Below, piece by piece: positions 1-6,291 of a stretch of DNA of 12,873 bases. The DNA lies in NCBI GenBank assembly GCA_021806355.1, contig JAJZXT010000133.1, positions 1 through 12,873 of the forward strand, given 5' to 3'. This DNA is from Thermoplasmata archaeon (GTDB lineage: Archaea > Thermoplasmatota > Thermoplasmata > Thermoplasmatales > Thermoplasmataceae). Position 1 is the stretch's first letter. Every line of letters begins with the position of its first letter. Below the pieces are notes generated by a model, which worked only from the letters and a program-made list of their open reading frames with translations, was not told the origin of the DNA and did no database searches. A program made the translations under genes and the position numbers.

Positions 1-24
1 TAGTTATTAGATCACTGGGTCATA

Positions 25-56
25 GAAGGAACATCTACAAGTGAATAGGTCCCTTC
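25..56 (-). repeat. Imperfect inverted repeat downstream of tRNA-Ala
   Basis: GAAGGAAC at 25-32 faces GTCCCTTC at 49-56 across a 16-nt loop. Read as minus-strand RNA all 8 pairs form, one of them G-U; read as plus-strand RNA one pair is an A-C mismatch. It lies about 45 nt beyond the tRNA 3' end, so it could be a processing or termination structure of the tRNA transcript. No T-run follows it, and it may simply be chance near the window edge. Confidence 0.3.
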
Positions 57-100
57 TTAGATCGTGTTTTTGCAGCCACGAAAGCCAATTACACTCAGAA

Positions 101-172
101 TGGACCGGTCGGGATTTGAACCCGAGACCTCCTGCTTGCGAAGCAGGCGATCTACCGCTGATCTACCGGCCC
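101..172 (-). tRNA. tRNA-Ala (anticodon CGC)
   Basis: The minus strand folds into a complete 72-nt cloverleaf. The acceptor GGGCCGG pairs with CCGGTCC and contains the G3-U70 wobble that is the classical identity element of tRNA-Ala. The D stem is GATC/GATC, the anticodon stem is CCTGC/GCAGG around the loop TTCGCAA (anticodon CGC, reading GCG), the variable loop has 5 nt, and the T arm is TCGGG-TTCAAAT-CCCGA. The discriminator is A and CCA is not encoded, so it must be added after transcription. There is no intron. A TATA-like box lies about 28 bp upstream. Confidence 0.98.
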
Positions 173-193
173 TTGCCTTGGGAAGACAATTTC

Positions 194-204
194 ATTAATA
201 TATT
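194..204. promoter_or_regulatory. Shared palindromic TATA box for tRNA-Ala (-) and Hef-like helicase (+)
   Basis: The core AATATATT (197-204) is its own reverse complement. Its centre is 28 bp from the tRNA 5' end (172) and 33 bp from the helicase ATG (233), so one TBP site is correctly placed for both divergent genes. No second good box is visible in the 60-bp gap. Purine-rich sequence that could act as a BRE is clearer on the tRNA side. The shared use is inferred from spacing. Confidence 0.6.
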
Positions 205-232
205 GTTTGCATTTAGTGTTGTGACCAATGAC

Positions 233-1768
233 ATGGAAGTGAATTATGATTTAATTGGTATTAAGCCAAGGCAATACCAATTAAATATTGCAAGGGAGGC
301 AATCGGAAAAAACAGCCTGGTTATTCTTCCAACAGGCTTGGGAAAAACAATAATTGCTGCCATGCTTGCTACAAAGGCATTGGAGAACGGAAGAAAAGTC
401 ATATTGGTAGCACCAACAAGGCCTCTTGTTGATCAACATCTTAAAACCTTCAGTCAGCTTTTTGGGAACAGGAAATGGATAATAAGCGGCCTGACGGGAC
501 ATACTAAAATGAAGGAAAGAAAGGATATATGGAATAACTCCAGCATGATTATATCCACTCCTCAAACAGTGAGGGGGGATGCATTAAGAAATTTAGTTAA
601 TTTAAGTGACTTTGGACTGCTTATTATTGATGAAGCCCACAGGGCAATTGGCAATTATGCATATGTGGAAATAGCCAGAGCTTTCATGGAAAAATCCACT
701 GGATATTTATTAGCCATAACTGCCAGTCCCGGGTCAAACAGGGAACACATAGAGGCAATCAAGGATAATCTGGACATCCGAAAGATTATTATCAAGACTG
801 AAAGCGATCCAGACGTAGTTCCCTTTGTTCAACGCACTGAAAAAACCGCAATATACATTGACCCTGATGTAAAACAAATGAGCGTAAGCAAGAAGTTAAG
901 GGAAGCGAAGCAACATCAAATAAATGCAGTTGCGGGGAATGTAAGCCAAATCAGCATATATTCGTCAAGGAAAGAACTTACTGATCTAATTAGAACTCTT
1001 TCAGCGAGAGCCGTTTCTGGCGAAAAACAGCTATTTGGGACAATTCCCCTCATCACGGCTTGTGTAAGGCTAGATATTTTATGTGAGTATGCTGAAAGCC
1101 AGGGACTTGAACTTACTTATGATTATCTTCACGAAATGGAAGAGAGCGAAGACAAGTCCATAAGAAGAACGATTTTCATCCTGGAAAAGAATCCGTTTTT
1201 TATCGAGGTTCGCAAAGAATTGAAGGATATATTGAAGACATATGAAAATGGCAAATTCAAGAAAGCACTTGAATTGTCAGAGAGGAAGATATCAGAAGGA
1301 AAAGGTTCAAAGGTTATCATCTTTACGCACTACAGAAAAACATCACAATTTCTTATGGAATATCTGAAGGAGCATTCAGCAATACTAAAGCCACTGAGAT
1401 TCGTGGGGCAATCTTCCAGGAAGGGAGAACAGGGAATGAACCAGAAAAGCCAGAGGGAGGGCATTGAAAAGTTCAGGGATGGAACCTATAATGTCCTTGT
1501 GGCCACAAGCGTTGCAGAGGAGGGGTTGGATATACCTTCTACAGATATGGTAATTTTCTATGAACCGGTTCCTTCCGAGATTAGGTCAATACAGAGAAGG
1601 GGGAGAACCGGCAGGTTCACACCCGGAGAGGTTTTCATAATGGTATTCAAGAACGGACGGGATATTGCCTACTACAATTCAAGCGTAAGGAAAGAATCAT
1701 CGATGATCGGCAAGATGAAAAAGGAAATGGAAACAAAATCTGCAACTACATTGATGGACTTTAGCTGA
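233..1768 (+). CDS. Hef/FANCM-type superfamily 2 DNA helicase without nuclease domain
   Basis: This 511-residue protein carries the full SF2 helicase set: motif I PTGLGKT (33-39), motif II DEAH (133-136), motif III TASPG (163-167), then FVGQ (390), ATSVAEEGLDIP (424-435) and motif VI QRRGRTGR (454-461). The wording of the last motifs and the long insert between the two RecA domains are typical of archaeal Hef and eukaryotic FANCM/Mph1, which unwind stalled-fork and branched DNA. Most euryarchaeal Hef proteins continue into an XPF-type nuclease; here translation stops about 50 residues after motif VI, so only the helicase half exists. The start at 233 was chosen because the frame farther upstream runs through the tRNA gene; a GTG at 221 is an alternative. 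There is no Shine-Dalgarno site, so the mRNA is probably leaderless. The 3' end overlaps the convergent rfcS gene by 8 bp. Confidence 0.9.
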   Translation: MEVNYDLIGIKPRQYQLNIAREAIGKNSLVILPTGLGKTIIAAMLATKALENGRKVILVAPTRPLVDQHLKTFSQLFGNRKWIISGLTGHTKMKERKDIWNNSSMIISTPQTVRGDALRNLVNLSDFGLLIIDEAHRAIGNYAYVEIARAFMEKSTGYLLAITASPGSNREHIEAIKDNLDIRKIIIKTESDPDVVPFVQRTEKTAIYIDPDVKQMSVSKKLREAKQHQINAVAGNVSQISIYSSRKELTDLIRTLSARAVSGEKQLFGTIPLITACVRLDILCEYAESQGLELTYDYLHEMEESEDKSIRRTIFILEKNPFFIEVRKELKDILKTYENGKFKKALELSERKISEGKGSKVIIFTHYRKTSQFLMEYLKEHSAILKPLRFVGQSSRKGEQGMNQKSQREGIEKFRDGTYNVLVATSVAEEGLDIPSTDMVIFYEPVPSEIRSIQRRGRTGRFTPGEVFIMVFKNGRDIAYYNSSVRKESSMIGKMKKEMETKSATTLMDFS

Positions 1769-2714
1769 GCTCTTGTCCTATCCAGGCCAATTTTGCTATC
1801 AGTGCGTCAAGCTGCACTCTGTCGCTTCCACCCTCAACCAGCCTGAATTCAGCGTCTGCGAGTGCCTCAATTATTGATAGTTTCTGTTTTTGCCCTATTC
1901 TTTGCTTGCGAATGAAGGAATGCATTCCCTTTATGAGATCTATCGCGGAGTAACCACGGTCCACCGTTAATTTTTCAATAAGATCAACCGCTTCGTCAAA
2001 AAGCCCTTCAATTGCCAGCTTCATTACCTTATCAAAATCAGCTGGTTCAAGGCTTCCCGACATCTCAAAAATCGCTTTTGGGGAATTTTCCCCTGAGTAT
2101 TTCAACGTCTGAAGTATGCTGGTTGCCTTCCTGGCATCTCCTGATGAAACTTCGCAAATAGCATCAAAGGCATCATCTTCCAGCTTCATGTTTTCATTTC
2201 CTGCCACAAATTTCAGATAACTTTTCAAATCAGCTTCCGAGAGCTGGTGGAATCTCATTACCACAGTTCTGGACTGTATTGGTGGGATTATCTGGGTGGA
2301 ATAGTTGCATGAAAATATGAACCTGGTAGTTGTTGAGAATCTTTCCATGGTTCTCCTAAGTGCAGCCTGTGCATCTGATGTAAGTTGATCTGCCTCATCC
2401 AGGAATACTATCCGCAAACCCAATTCGTTGAAGGGTTTGATTCTTGCAAATTCCTTGACATTCTCCCTTATCACATCAATGCCTCTTTCATCAGAGGCAT
2501 TCAGTTCAAGGAAACTGTCCTTCCAGTTCTCGCCCAGAAGTTCCCTTGTCATGGCAATAGCGGCAGAAGTTTTTCCAACCCCAGCAGGTCCTGCAAATAT
2601 CAAATGGGGCAATTGTTTTTCCTTCACAAAGGATTCAAGCCTGGATACGACTTCTTCTTGTCCATATACCTCAGAGAGCTTTGATGGCCTATATTTCTCG
2701 ATCCAAATCTCCAT
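1761..2714 (-). CDS. rfcS: Replication factor C small subunit (clamp loader ATPase)
   Basis: This 317-residue AAA+ protein should form, with RFC large subunit, the complex that opens and loads the PCNA sliding clamp at primer-template junctions. It begins with the RFC signature IEKYRP (5-10), then Walker A GPAGVGKT (42-49), Walker B with the RFC DEAD box (106-109) followed by QAALRRTME, sensor 1 in FIFSCNYS, and the arginine-finger motif, here SRT (148-150) instead of the usual SRC. Sensor 2 and the C-terminal collar follow. Length is normal for archaeal small subunits and there is no intein. ATG 2714 or the adjacent ATG 2717 is preferred over the upstream ATG at 2756, because IEKYRP normally lies within ten residues of the start and because a TATA-like box at 2741-2750 fits a leaderless mRNA. 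Confidence 0.96.
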   Translation of the reverse strand: MEIWIEKYRPSKLSEVYGQEEVVSRLESFVKEKQLPHLIFAGPAGVGKTSAAIAMTRELLGENWKDSFLELNASDERGIDVIRENVKEFARIKPFNELGLRIVFLDEADQLTSDAQAALRRTMERFSTTTRFIFSCNYSTQIIPPIQSRTVVMRFHQLSEADLKSYLKFVAGNENMKLEDDAFDAICEVSSGDARKATSILQTLKYSGENSPKAIFEMSGSLEPADFDKVMKLAIEGLFDEAVDLIEKLTVDRGYSAIDLIKGMHSFIRKQRIGQKQKLSIIEALADAEFRLVEGGSDRVQLDALIAKLAWIGQELS

Positions 2715-2740
2715 CATTGAAATGAGATATGGACGGTAGA

Positions 2741-2776
2741 TAAAAATATTGGGCAAAAACTCAACTGTTATGTATT
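2741..2776. promoter_or_regulatory. Divergent promoter region between rfcS and purN
   Basis: The 85-bp gap between rfcS and purN has two separate TATA-like boxes: AATATTTTTA on the minus strand (2750 to 2741), about 29-32 bp before the rfcS ATGs, and TTATGTATT on the plus strand (2768-2776), about 28 bp before the purN ATG. Neither gene has a clear Shine-Dalgarno site, which fits leaderless transcripts. Confidence 0.5.
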
Positions 2777-2799
2777 CATTATCAATCTTTCAAGAGTAA

Positions 2800-3405
2800 A
2801 TGGAAAAGAGAATAATTGTAATGGCATCAGGCAAAGGAACTACATTTCAGGAAATATATGATGCATGTAATGATGGAAGAATAAATGGAAAAGTTGTTGC
2901 ATTAGTTACAGATCAAAAAAATTCAGTCTCGTACCAAAGAGCCCAGGCAATGAAATTACCAATCATTGAATATAAGGTATCAAAAATTGGCTGTGTAATT
3001 GCAGAATTGAGAAAATTAAAGCCAGATCTGATAACTTTAGCAGGGTTCCTGAAAATTCTCCCGGAAGAATTCGTCGATAGCTTCAATGGGTTGATAGTTA
3101 ACACGCATCCATCCCTGCTCCCATGCTTTGGCGGTATAGGAATGTTTGGAATAAATGTGCAAAAAGCAGTATTAGGGAGTGGTGCCAGAGTTACCGGATG
3201 TACAATTCACATGGTCGATAAAAACGTTGACCATGGCCCTATCATAGCTCAGGAGAGTGTTCCGGTCGACTTTACAGATTCACCAGAATCTCTCATGGAA
3301 AGGATCCACAGGGTGGAATTGAAATTATATGTGGACGCAATTTCATCGCTGTTAAGTTTTGATTATGCAATTGTTGGAAATAGAGTTATATTCAAAAACA
3401 GTTGA
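2800..3405 (+). CDS. purN: Phosphoribosylglycinamide formyltransferase (PurN)
   Basis: PurN transfers a formyl group from 10-formyl-tetrahydrofolate to GAR in step 3 of purine synthesis. The 201-residue protein has the N-terminal phosphate-binding loop ASGKGTTF (9-16), the core NTHPSLLP (101-108) supplying the catalytic Asn101 and His103, and the VDHGPI segment with the catalytic Asp144; these match the Asn/His/Asp triad of E. coli PurN. Folate-site features lie in between. The length is normal for the stand-alone enzyme. No other purine gene is adjacent; it is a single transcript from a TATA box about 28 bp upstream, and its stop lies 2 bp from the stop of the convergent GNAT gene. The related formyltransferases Fmt and PurU are less likely because both carry extra domains. 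Confidence 0.93.
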   Translation: MEKRIIVMASGKGTTFQEIYDACNDGRINGKVVALVTDQKNSVSYQRAQAMKLPIIEYKVSKIGCVIAELRKLKPDLITLAGFLKILPEEFVDSFNGLIVNTHPSLLPCFGGIGMFGINVQKAVLGSGARVTGCTIHMVDKNVDHGPIIAQESVPVDFTDSPESLMERIHRVELKLYVDAISSLLSFDYAIVGNRVIFKNS

Positions 3406-3407
3406 AA

Positions 3408-3926
3408 CTATTCCAATTTATATGACATTAAAATGTCATCCACAAACTTTCCGTCAATGTTAAACTGTCCTACTTTTCTTCCCTCTATCTTGAAACCGAT
3501 TCTTTCATAAAGCCTTATGGCGGGTTCATTGCTCGAAAAAACCTCAAGGTTGAGCTTTTTAATGTCATTCATTCGGCACCACTCTATTGATCTATTTATC
3601 ATAAATTTACCAAGACCAAGACCACGATGCCTTCGTTTTATAGCGATTCCCAATGATGAAGTATGCCTTGTTTTTCGGTACATTCCCCTCTGTATTGTAA
3701 GTACGCCAACAACTTCGTCTTTCAGCACTGCAAGGAGGTTAAGGTCGTCAGGGTTTTTTAATCTCTCAGCTTCACCCCTCTCTGTGTAAAAATAATATTC
3801 ACCCACAAGGTAAATTCTTTCATCCATCACACTCTGCATGCAGTTTATTATCTCTTTCGCGTCTGATGGTTCAGCTTTCCTGATCCAGTAGTCACCAAAT
3901 TTTATTGGCGGAAGTTCATCTTTCAT
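3408..3926 (-). CDS. GNAT-family N-acetyltransferase
   Basis: This 172-residue protein is a single GNAT domain, expected to move an acetyl group from acetyl-CoA to an amine. Motif A, RRHRGLGLGKFM (98-109), is the pyrophosphate-binding RxxGxG/A loop; the preceding strand SLGIAI and the motif B region NEPAIRLYERIGF (133-145) are typical of the RimI/RimJ-like and amino-acid acyltransferase branches. The substrate cannot be read from the sequence. Its ATG overlaps the stop of the upstream winged-helix gene in an ATGA (3923-3926), and GGGAAG just before it is a weak Shine-Dalgarno site, so the two are translationally coupled. It has no promoter of its own. Confidence 0.9.
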   Translation of the reverse strand: MKDELPPIKFGDYWIRKAEPSDAKEIINCMQSVMDERIYLVGEYYFYTERGEAERLKNPDDLNLLAVLKDEVVGVLTIQRGMYRKTRHTSSLGIAIKRRHRGLGLGKFMINRSIEWCRMNDIKKLNLEVFSSNEPAIRLYERIGFKIEGRKVGQFNIDGKFVDDILMSYKLE

Positions 3927-4264
3927 TTCTTCCCAATAAAGGTCTTTCTTATTTGTTTATTTAGCACAGAACACTTTTTCAGAATCTTAGAAGATTGATC
4001 CACTAAGCTGTCTTTGTCTTGGATAAATTCCGGAGAAAGCATTGCACCTTCTTTGGATGCTATAACGATGCCATCTTTTTCCAGGATTTTTAAGGAATAT
4101 CTAATCTTGTGGTCTGCAAGTCCTGTTAATTTTGAAATCTTTATTATTCCAGCTGGTTGATCTTTTAGCAGAGTCTGTACTATTGAAAGATGTCTCCTTA
4201 CTGTATCAAGGTTTTCATCAATCTCCTTAAAGAGAATATTGACTTTATCACTCAAGGTCTTCAA
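3923..4264 (-). CDS. Small winged-helix DNA-binding protein, TTG start
   Basis: A 113-residue protein that I do not recognise as a named family. The centre (about 41-66, IIKISKLTGLADHKIRYSLKILEKDGI) reads as a helix-turn-helix in which a first helix leads to a recognition helix rich in basic and polar residues; residues 67-78 look like the wing. Long amphipathic helices on both sides (6-34 and 82-108) could form a dimer coiled coil. This layout is typical of small archaeal transcription regulators. The frame has no ATG or GTG near its start; TTG 4264 is chosen because it lies about 26 bp from the TATA-like box at 4285-4297 and so would begin a leaderless mRNA. It is the first gene of a two-gene operon with the GNAT gene. 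Its target, perhaps its own operon, is unknown. Confidence 0.75.
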   Translation of the reverse strand: MKTLSDKVNILFKEIDENLDTVRRHLSIVQTLLKDQPAGIIKISKLTGLADHKIRYSLKILEKDGIVIASKEGAMLSPEFIQDKDSLVDQSSKILKKCSVLNKQIRKTFIGKK

Positions 4265-4284
4265 ATACTTGATGACAAATATGA

Positions 4285-4297
4285 CTATTAATTTATC
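4285..4297 (-). promoter_or_regulatory. TATA box of the wHTH-GNAT operon
   Basis: The minus strand reads GATAAATTAATAG, centred at 4291. The usual 26-bp archaeal spacing puts the transcript start at about 4265, one base from the TTG start codon. Confidence 0.55.
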
Positions 4298-4313
4298 ATT
4301 TATTTAGGGACCG

Positions 4314-4343
4314 AAAAAAAAGAACCTATAAACGAAGAGGTCC
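4314..4343 (-). terminator. Hairpin plus T8 terminator after the 121-codon gene
   Basis: On the minus strand GGACCT (4343-4338) pairs with AGGTTC (4327-4322), six pairs with one G-U, around a 10-nt loop. It is followed directly by eight T (4321-4314). It starts on the last base of the 4343-4708 stop codon and ends before the TATA box of the next operon, so it would separate the two transcripts. Archaea can terminate on the T-run alone; the hairpin may only assist. Confidence 0.6.
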
Positions 4344-4708
4344 TAAGGAAATATACACTTCCCCTCCTCATAAATCTGAAATTCCTCAGTGCAATTTAAC
4401 AACTCACTTAATTTTTGTTCGCGTGCAATAATGTATGGCGCAAACCTTTCAGACTTACCCTCACTTTCTGAAATTTTCAGGGCCGTTAACCTCAAATGTG
4501 CCTGCAAACTCACATAAAAGCGAATATCTTCTTTAACAGTTTCAATCTCAAAAATCTTCATCCGATCAACATTATAAAGGAATACATTAACGCTATGGAC
4601 GTGAAAATAGGTCATCTTTATTATCCCTAAGGATGCCAATTCCGTAATAATTTTTAAGGGAAAGAACATAGAGAAATCAAACAGAACCCAATAAGGCCCA
4701 ATTTCCAA
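4343..4708 (-). CDS. Hypothetical protein of up to 121 residues, start uncertain
   Basis: I do not recognise this protein. From TTG 4708 it has 121 residues; internal ATGs at 4669, 4615 and 4561 would give 108, 90 and 72. The C-terminal 70 residues (from about MKIFEIETVKED) have the Lys/Glu/Ile-rich composition of the neighbouring genes and look helical, which argues for real coding. The N-terminal part is aromatic and hydrophobic and may be untranslated; ATG 4615, preceded by AGGGAT, is a reasonable start. A hairpin plus T8 terminator immediately follows the stop, supporting a transcribed gene. There are no transmembrane segments of convincing length and no catalytic motif. It could also be the surviving end of a decayed gene. 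Confidence 0.45.
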   Translation of the reverse strand: MEIGPYWVLFDFSMFFPLKIITELASLGIIKMTYFHVHSVNVFLYNVDRMKIFEIETVKEDIRFYVSLQAHLRLTALKISESEGKSERFAPYIIAREQKLSELLNCTEEFQIYEEGKCIFP

Positions 4709-4788
4709 TGCTATTCAGGTACGCATCAATAGAGATTGGAGCAGGGCTGAAATGGACTAATCAATCTGTCGAAGGTGTTGAAGGGGAA

Positions 4789-4807
4789 TAATACGGGCAT
4801 TAATACG
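4789..4807. repeat. TAATACG direct repeat at 12-bp spacing, upstream of rtcB
   Basis: TAATACG occurs at 4789-4795 and again at 4801-4807. The second copy overlaps the only AT-rich stretch that could serve as the rtcB TATA box (about 4800-4808). The repeat could be a regulator site about one helical turn apart; with seven bases it could also be chance. Confidence 0.3.
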
Positions 4808-4830
4808 ATAAGAACACAACGCAATGTTAA

Positions 4831-4845
4831 GAGGTCGAGAATCTG
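4831..4845 (+). promoter_or_regulatory. Shine-Dalgarno site and CTG start codon of rtcB
   Basis: GAGGT (4831-4835) matches the archaeal 16S anti-Shine-Dalgarno sequence and lies exactly 7 nt before CTG 4843. An in-frame TAA (4828-4830) directly precedes it, so the frame cannot begin farther upstream. The first ATG (4909) has no such site. Confidence 0.6.
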
Positions 4846-6288
4846 TCAGTAAACATCATCAGGAAGGGAAGCAATATATTCGAAATACCAGTAACAGAAT
4901 CTAATGGGATGAATGCCCCGGGCAGGATATTCGCAAGTGACAGTTTGATAAGTTACATAAGAGAGGATAAAAGCTTGGAGCAGGTTATGAACGTTGCCAA
5001 ACTGCCGGGCATAATACAAGCCTCAATGGCAATGCCAGATATTCATTGGGGGTACGGCTTTCCGATAGGTGGTGTTGCTGCATTTGATTATGAAGAAGGG
5101 ATAGTATGTCCGGGTGGTGTAGGTTACGATATAAACTGCGGCGTAAGTTTGGTGACCACTGGATTGACACTAAATGATATTAAGGACAAGAAGAAACTAT
5201 TGCTTGACAGGATATTCCAGAAAGTGCCAGCGGGCATGAACAAGAGCAAAGATCTGAAATTGACAAAAAGCGAGATAAATGAGGTTCTGCAATCCGGACT
5301 CAAATGGGCTGTTGAAAATGGGTATGCAACCGAAGCGGATATGAGGAACACAGAAGAGAATGGTTCATTGGCAATGGCAGATCCGGAAAAAGTTTCACCT
5401 GAGGCAATTTCTAGGGGGGCATCGCAACTTGGCACTATTGGTTCCGGGAACCATTTTCTGGAGATCCAGGCTGTAGATAGAATTTTTGAACCAGAAATCA
5501 GCAAGAATTTTGGGTTAACCGGGGAAGGGGAGGTGGTAATAATGATACATACAGGTTCTCGGGGCTTGGGACATCAGGTTGCTACAGATTATATAAAGAC
5601 CATCAGCAATTCTGGTGATTTAAATAACAACTTGACAGGCGATAGGCAATTGAACTTCGTTAAGACAAAATCAAAGACCGGTGAATCATATATTGGGGCA
5701 ATGTTCTCGGCAGCCAATTTTGGTTTTGTAAACCGGGCTATAATTGTTCAAAAAATCAGGGAAGCATTCAGGGAAACCTTTTCAACAGATGTGGATATTG
5801 ATAGAATCAGGACATTATACAGCCTTGCGCACAATATTGCAAAGATAGAGGAGCACACAATCGATGGAAAGAAGAGAAAATTGATAGTTCATAGGAAAGG
5901 TGCAACTCGTGCTTTTTCCGGAGAATATCTTCAATCAGGAAATTTCTCGAAATATGGTCACCCAGTGATAATCCCCGGTGATATGGGAACTGCATCGTAT
6001 ATAATGGTTGGCAGAAAGGAAAACATGGCATTATCACTCGGTTCAACATGTCACGGCGCAGGACGAAAACTGAGCAGGAAGAAATCCATGGAATCATTCA
6101 ATTCAAAGCAGGTTAAAACCGACCTGGAAAAAAGTGGGATCTACCTGAGAATGGTCTCTGAAAGCACTATCGCTGAAGAGGCTCCAGGCAGCTATAAAGA
6201 CATTGATGAGGTAATAATTGCAGTTAGAGATGCAAATCTTGCCTCGCCGGTTGCTAGGAATATCCCATTGGCAGTGATGAAGGGGTAA
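4843..6288 (+). CDS. rtcB: tRNA-splicing ligase RtcB (3'-phosphate/5'-OH RNA ligase)
   Basis: RtcB joins the 2',3'-cyclic-phosphate and 5'-OH halves of spliced tRNAs using GTP and Mn2+. From CTG 4843 the protein has 481 residues, the length of the Pyrococcus enzyme. The metal and nucleotide residues are present: Asp96 and Cys99 in GYDINCG, Asn203-His204 in GSGNHF, His236 in MIHTGSRG, His330 in LAHNI, and His404 in STCHGAG, the site of guanylylation. The C-terminal VAEEAPGSYK-type segment is also there (as IAEEAPGSYKD). The first ATG (4909) would remove 22 residues, including RKGSNIFEIP, which matches the conserved family N-terminus; hence the CTG start. Archease, the usual activator, is not in the window. 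The amidohydrolase gene follows after 3 bp, probably as an operon partner. Confidence 0.95.
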   Translation: MSVNIIRKGSNIFEIPVTESNGMNAPGRIFASDSLISYIREDKSLEQVMNVAKLPGIIQASMAMPDIHWGYGFPIGGVAAFDYEEGIVCPGGVGYDINCGVSLVTTGLTLNDIKDKKKLLLDRIFQKVPAGMNKSKDLKLTKSEINEVLQSGLKWAVENGYATEADMRNTEENGSLAMADPEKVSPEAISRGASQLGTIGSGNHFLEIQAVDRIFEPEISKNFGLTGEGEVVIMIHTGSRGLGHQVATDYIKTISNSGDLNNNLTGDRQLNFVKTKSKTGESYIGAMFSAANFGFVNRAIIVQKIREAFRETFSTDVDIDRIRTLYSLAHNIAKIEEHTIDGKKRKLIVHRKGATRAFSGEYLQSGNFSKYGHPVIIPGDMGTASYIMVGRKENMALSLGSTCHGAGRKLSRKKSMESFNSKQVKTDLEKSGIYLRMVSESTIAEEAPGSYKDIDEVIIAVRDANLASPVARNIPLAVMKG

Positions 6289-6291
6289 ATT

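Noticed and set aside
41..232. N-terminal extension of the helicase frame by 64 codons
   Set aside because: It reads through the antisense of tRNA-Ala, matches no helicase N-terminus and lies upstream of the TATA box.
2385..2739. Two plus-strand frames of about 100 codons over rfcS
   Set aside because: They are antisense to the conserved Walker A/B region of rfcS.
2715..2756. ATG 2756 as the start of rfcS
   Set aside because: It would add 14 residues before the conserved IEKYRP and include the predicted TATA box in the coding region.
4909..4911. ATG 4909 as the rtcB start
   Set aside because: It has no Shine-Dalgarno site and would delete a conserved 22-residue N-terminus; kept only as an alternative.
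5124..5504. 126-codon minus-strand frame inside rtcB
   Set aside because: It is antisense to an unambiguous, fully conserved RtcB coding region.
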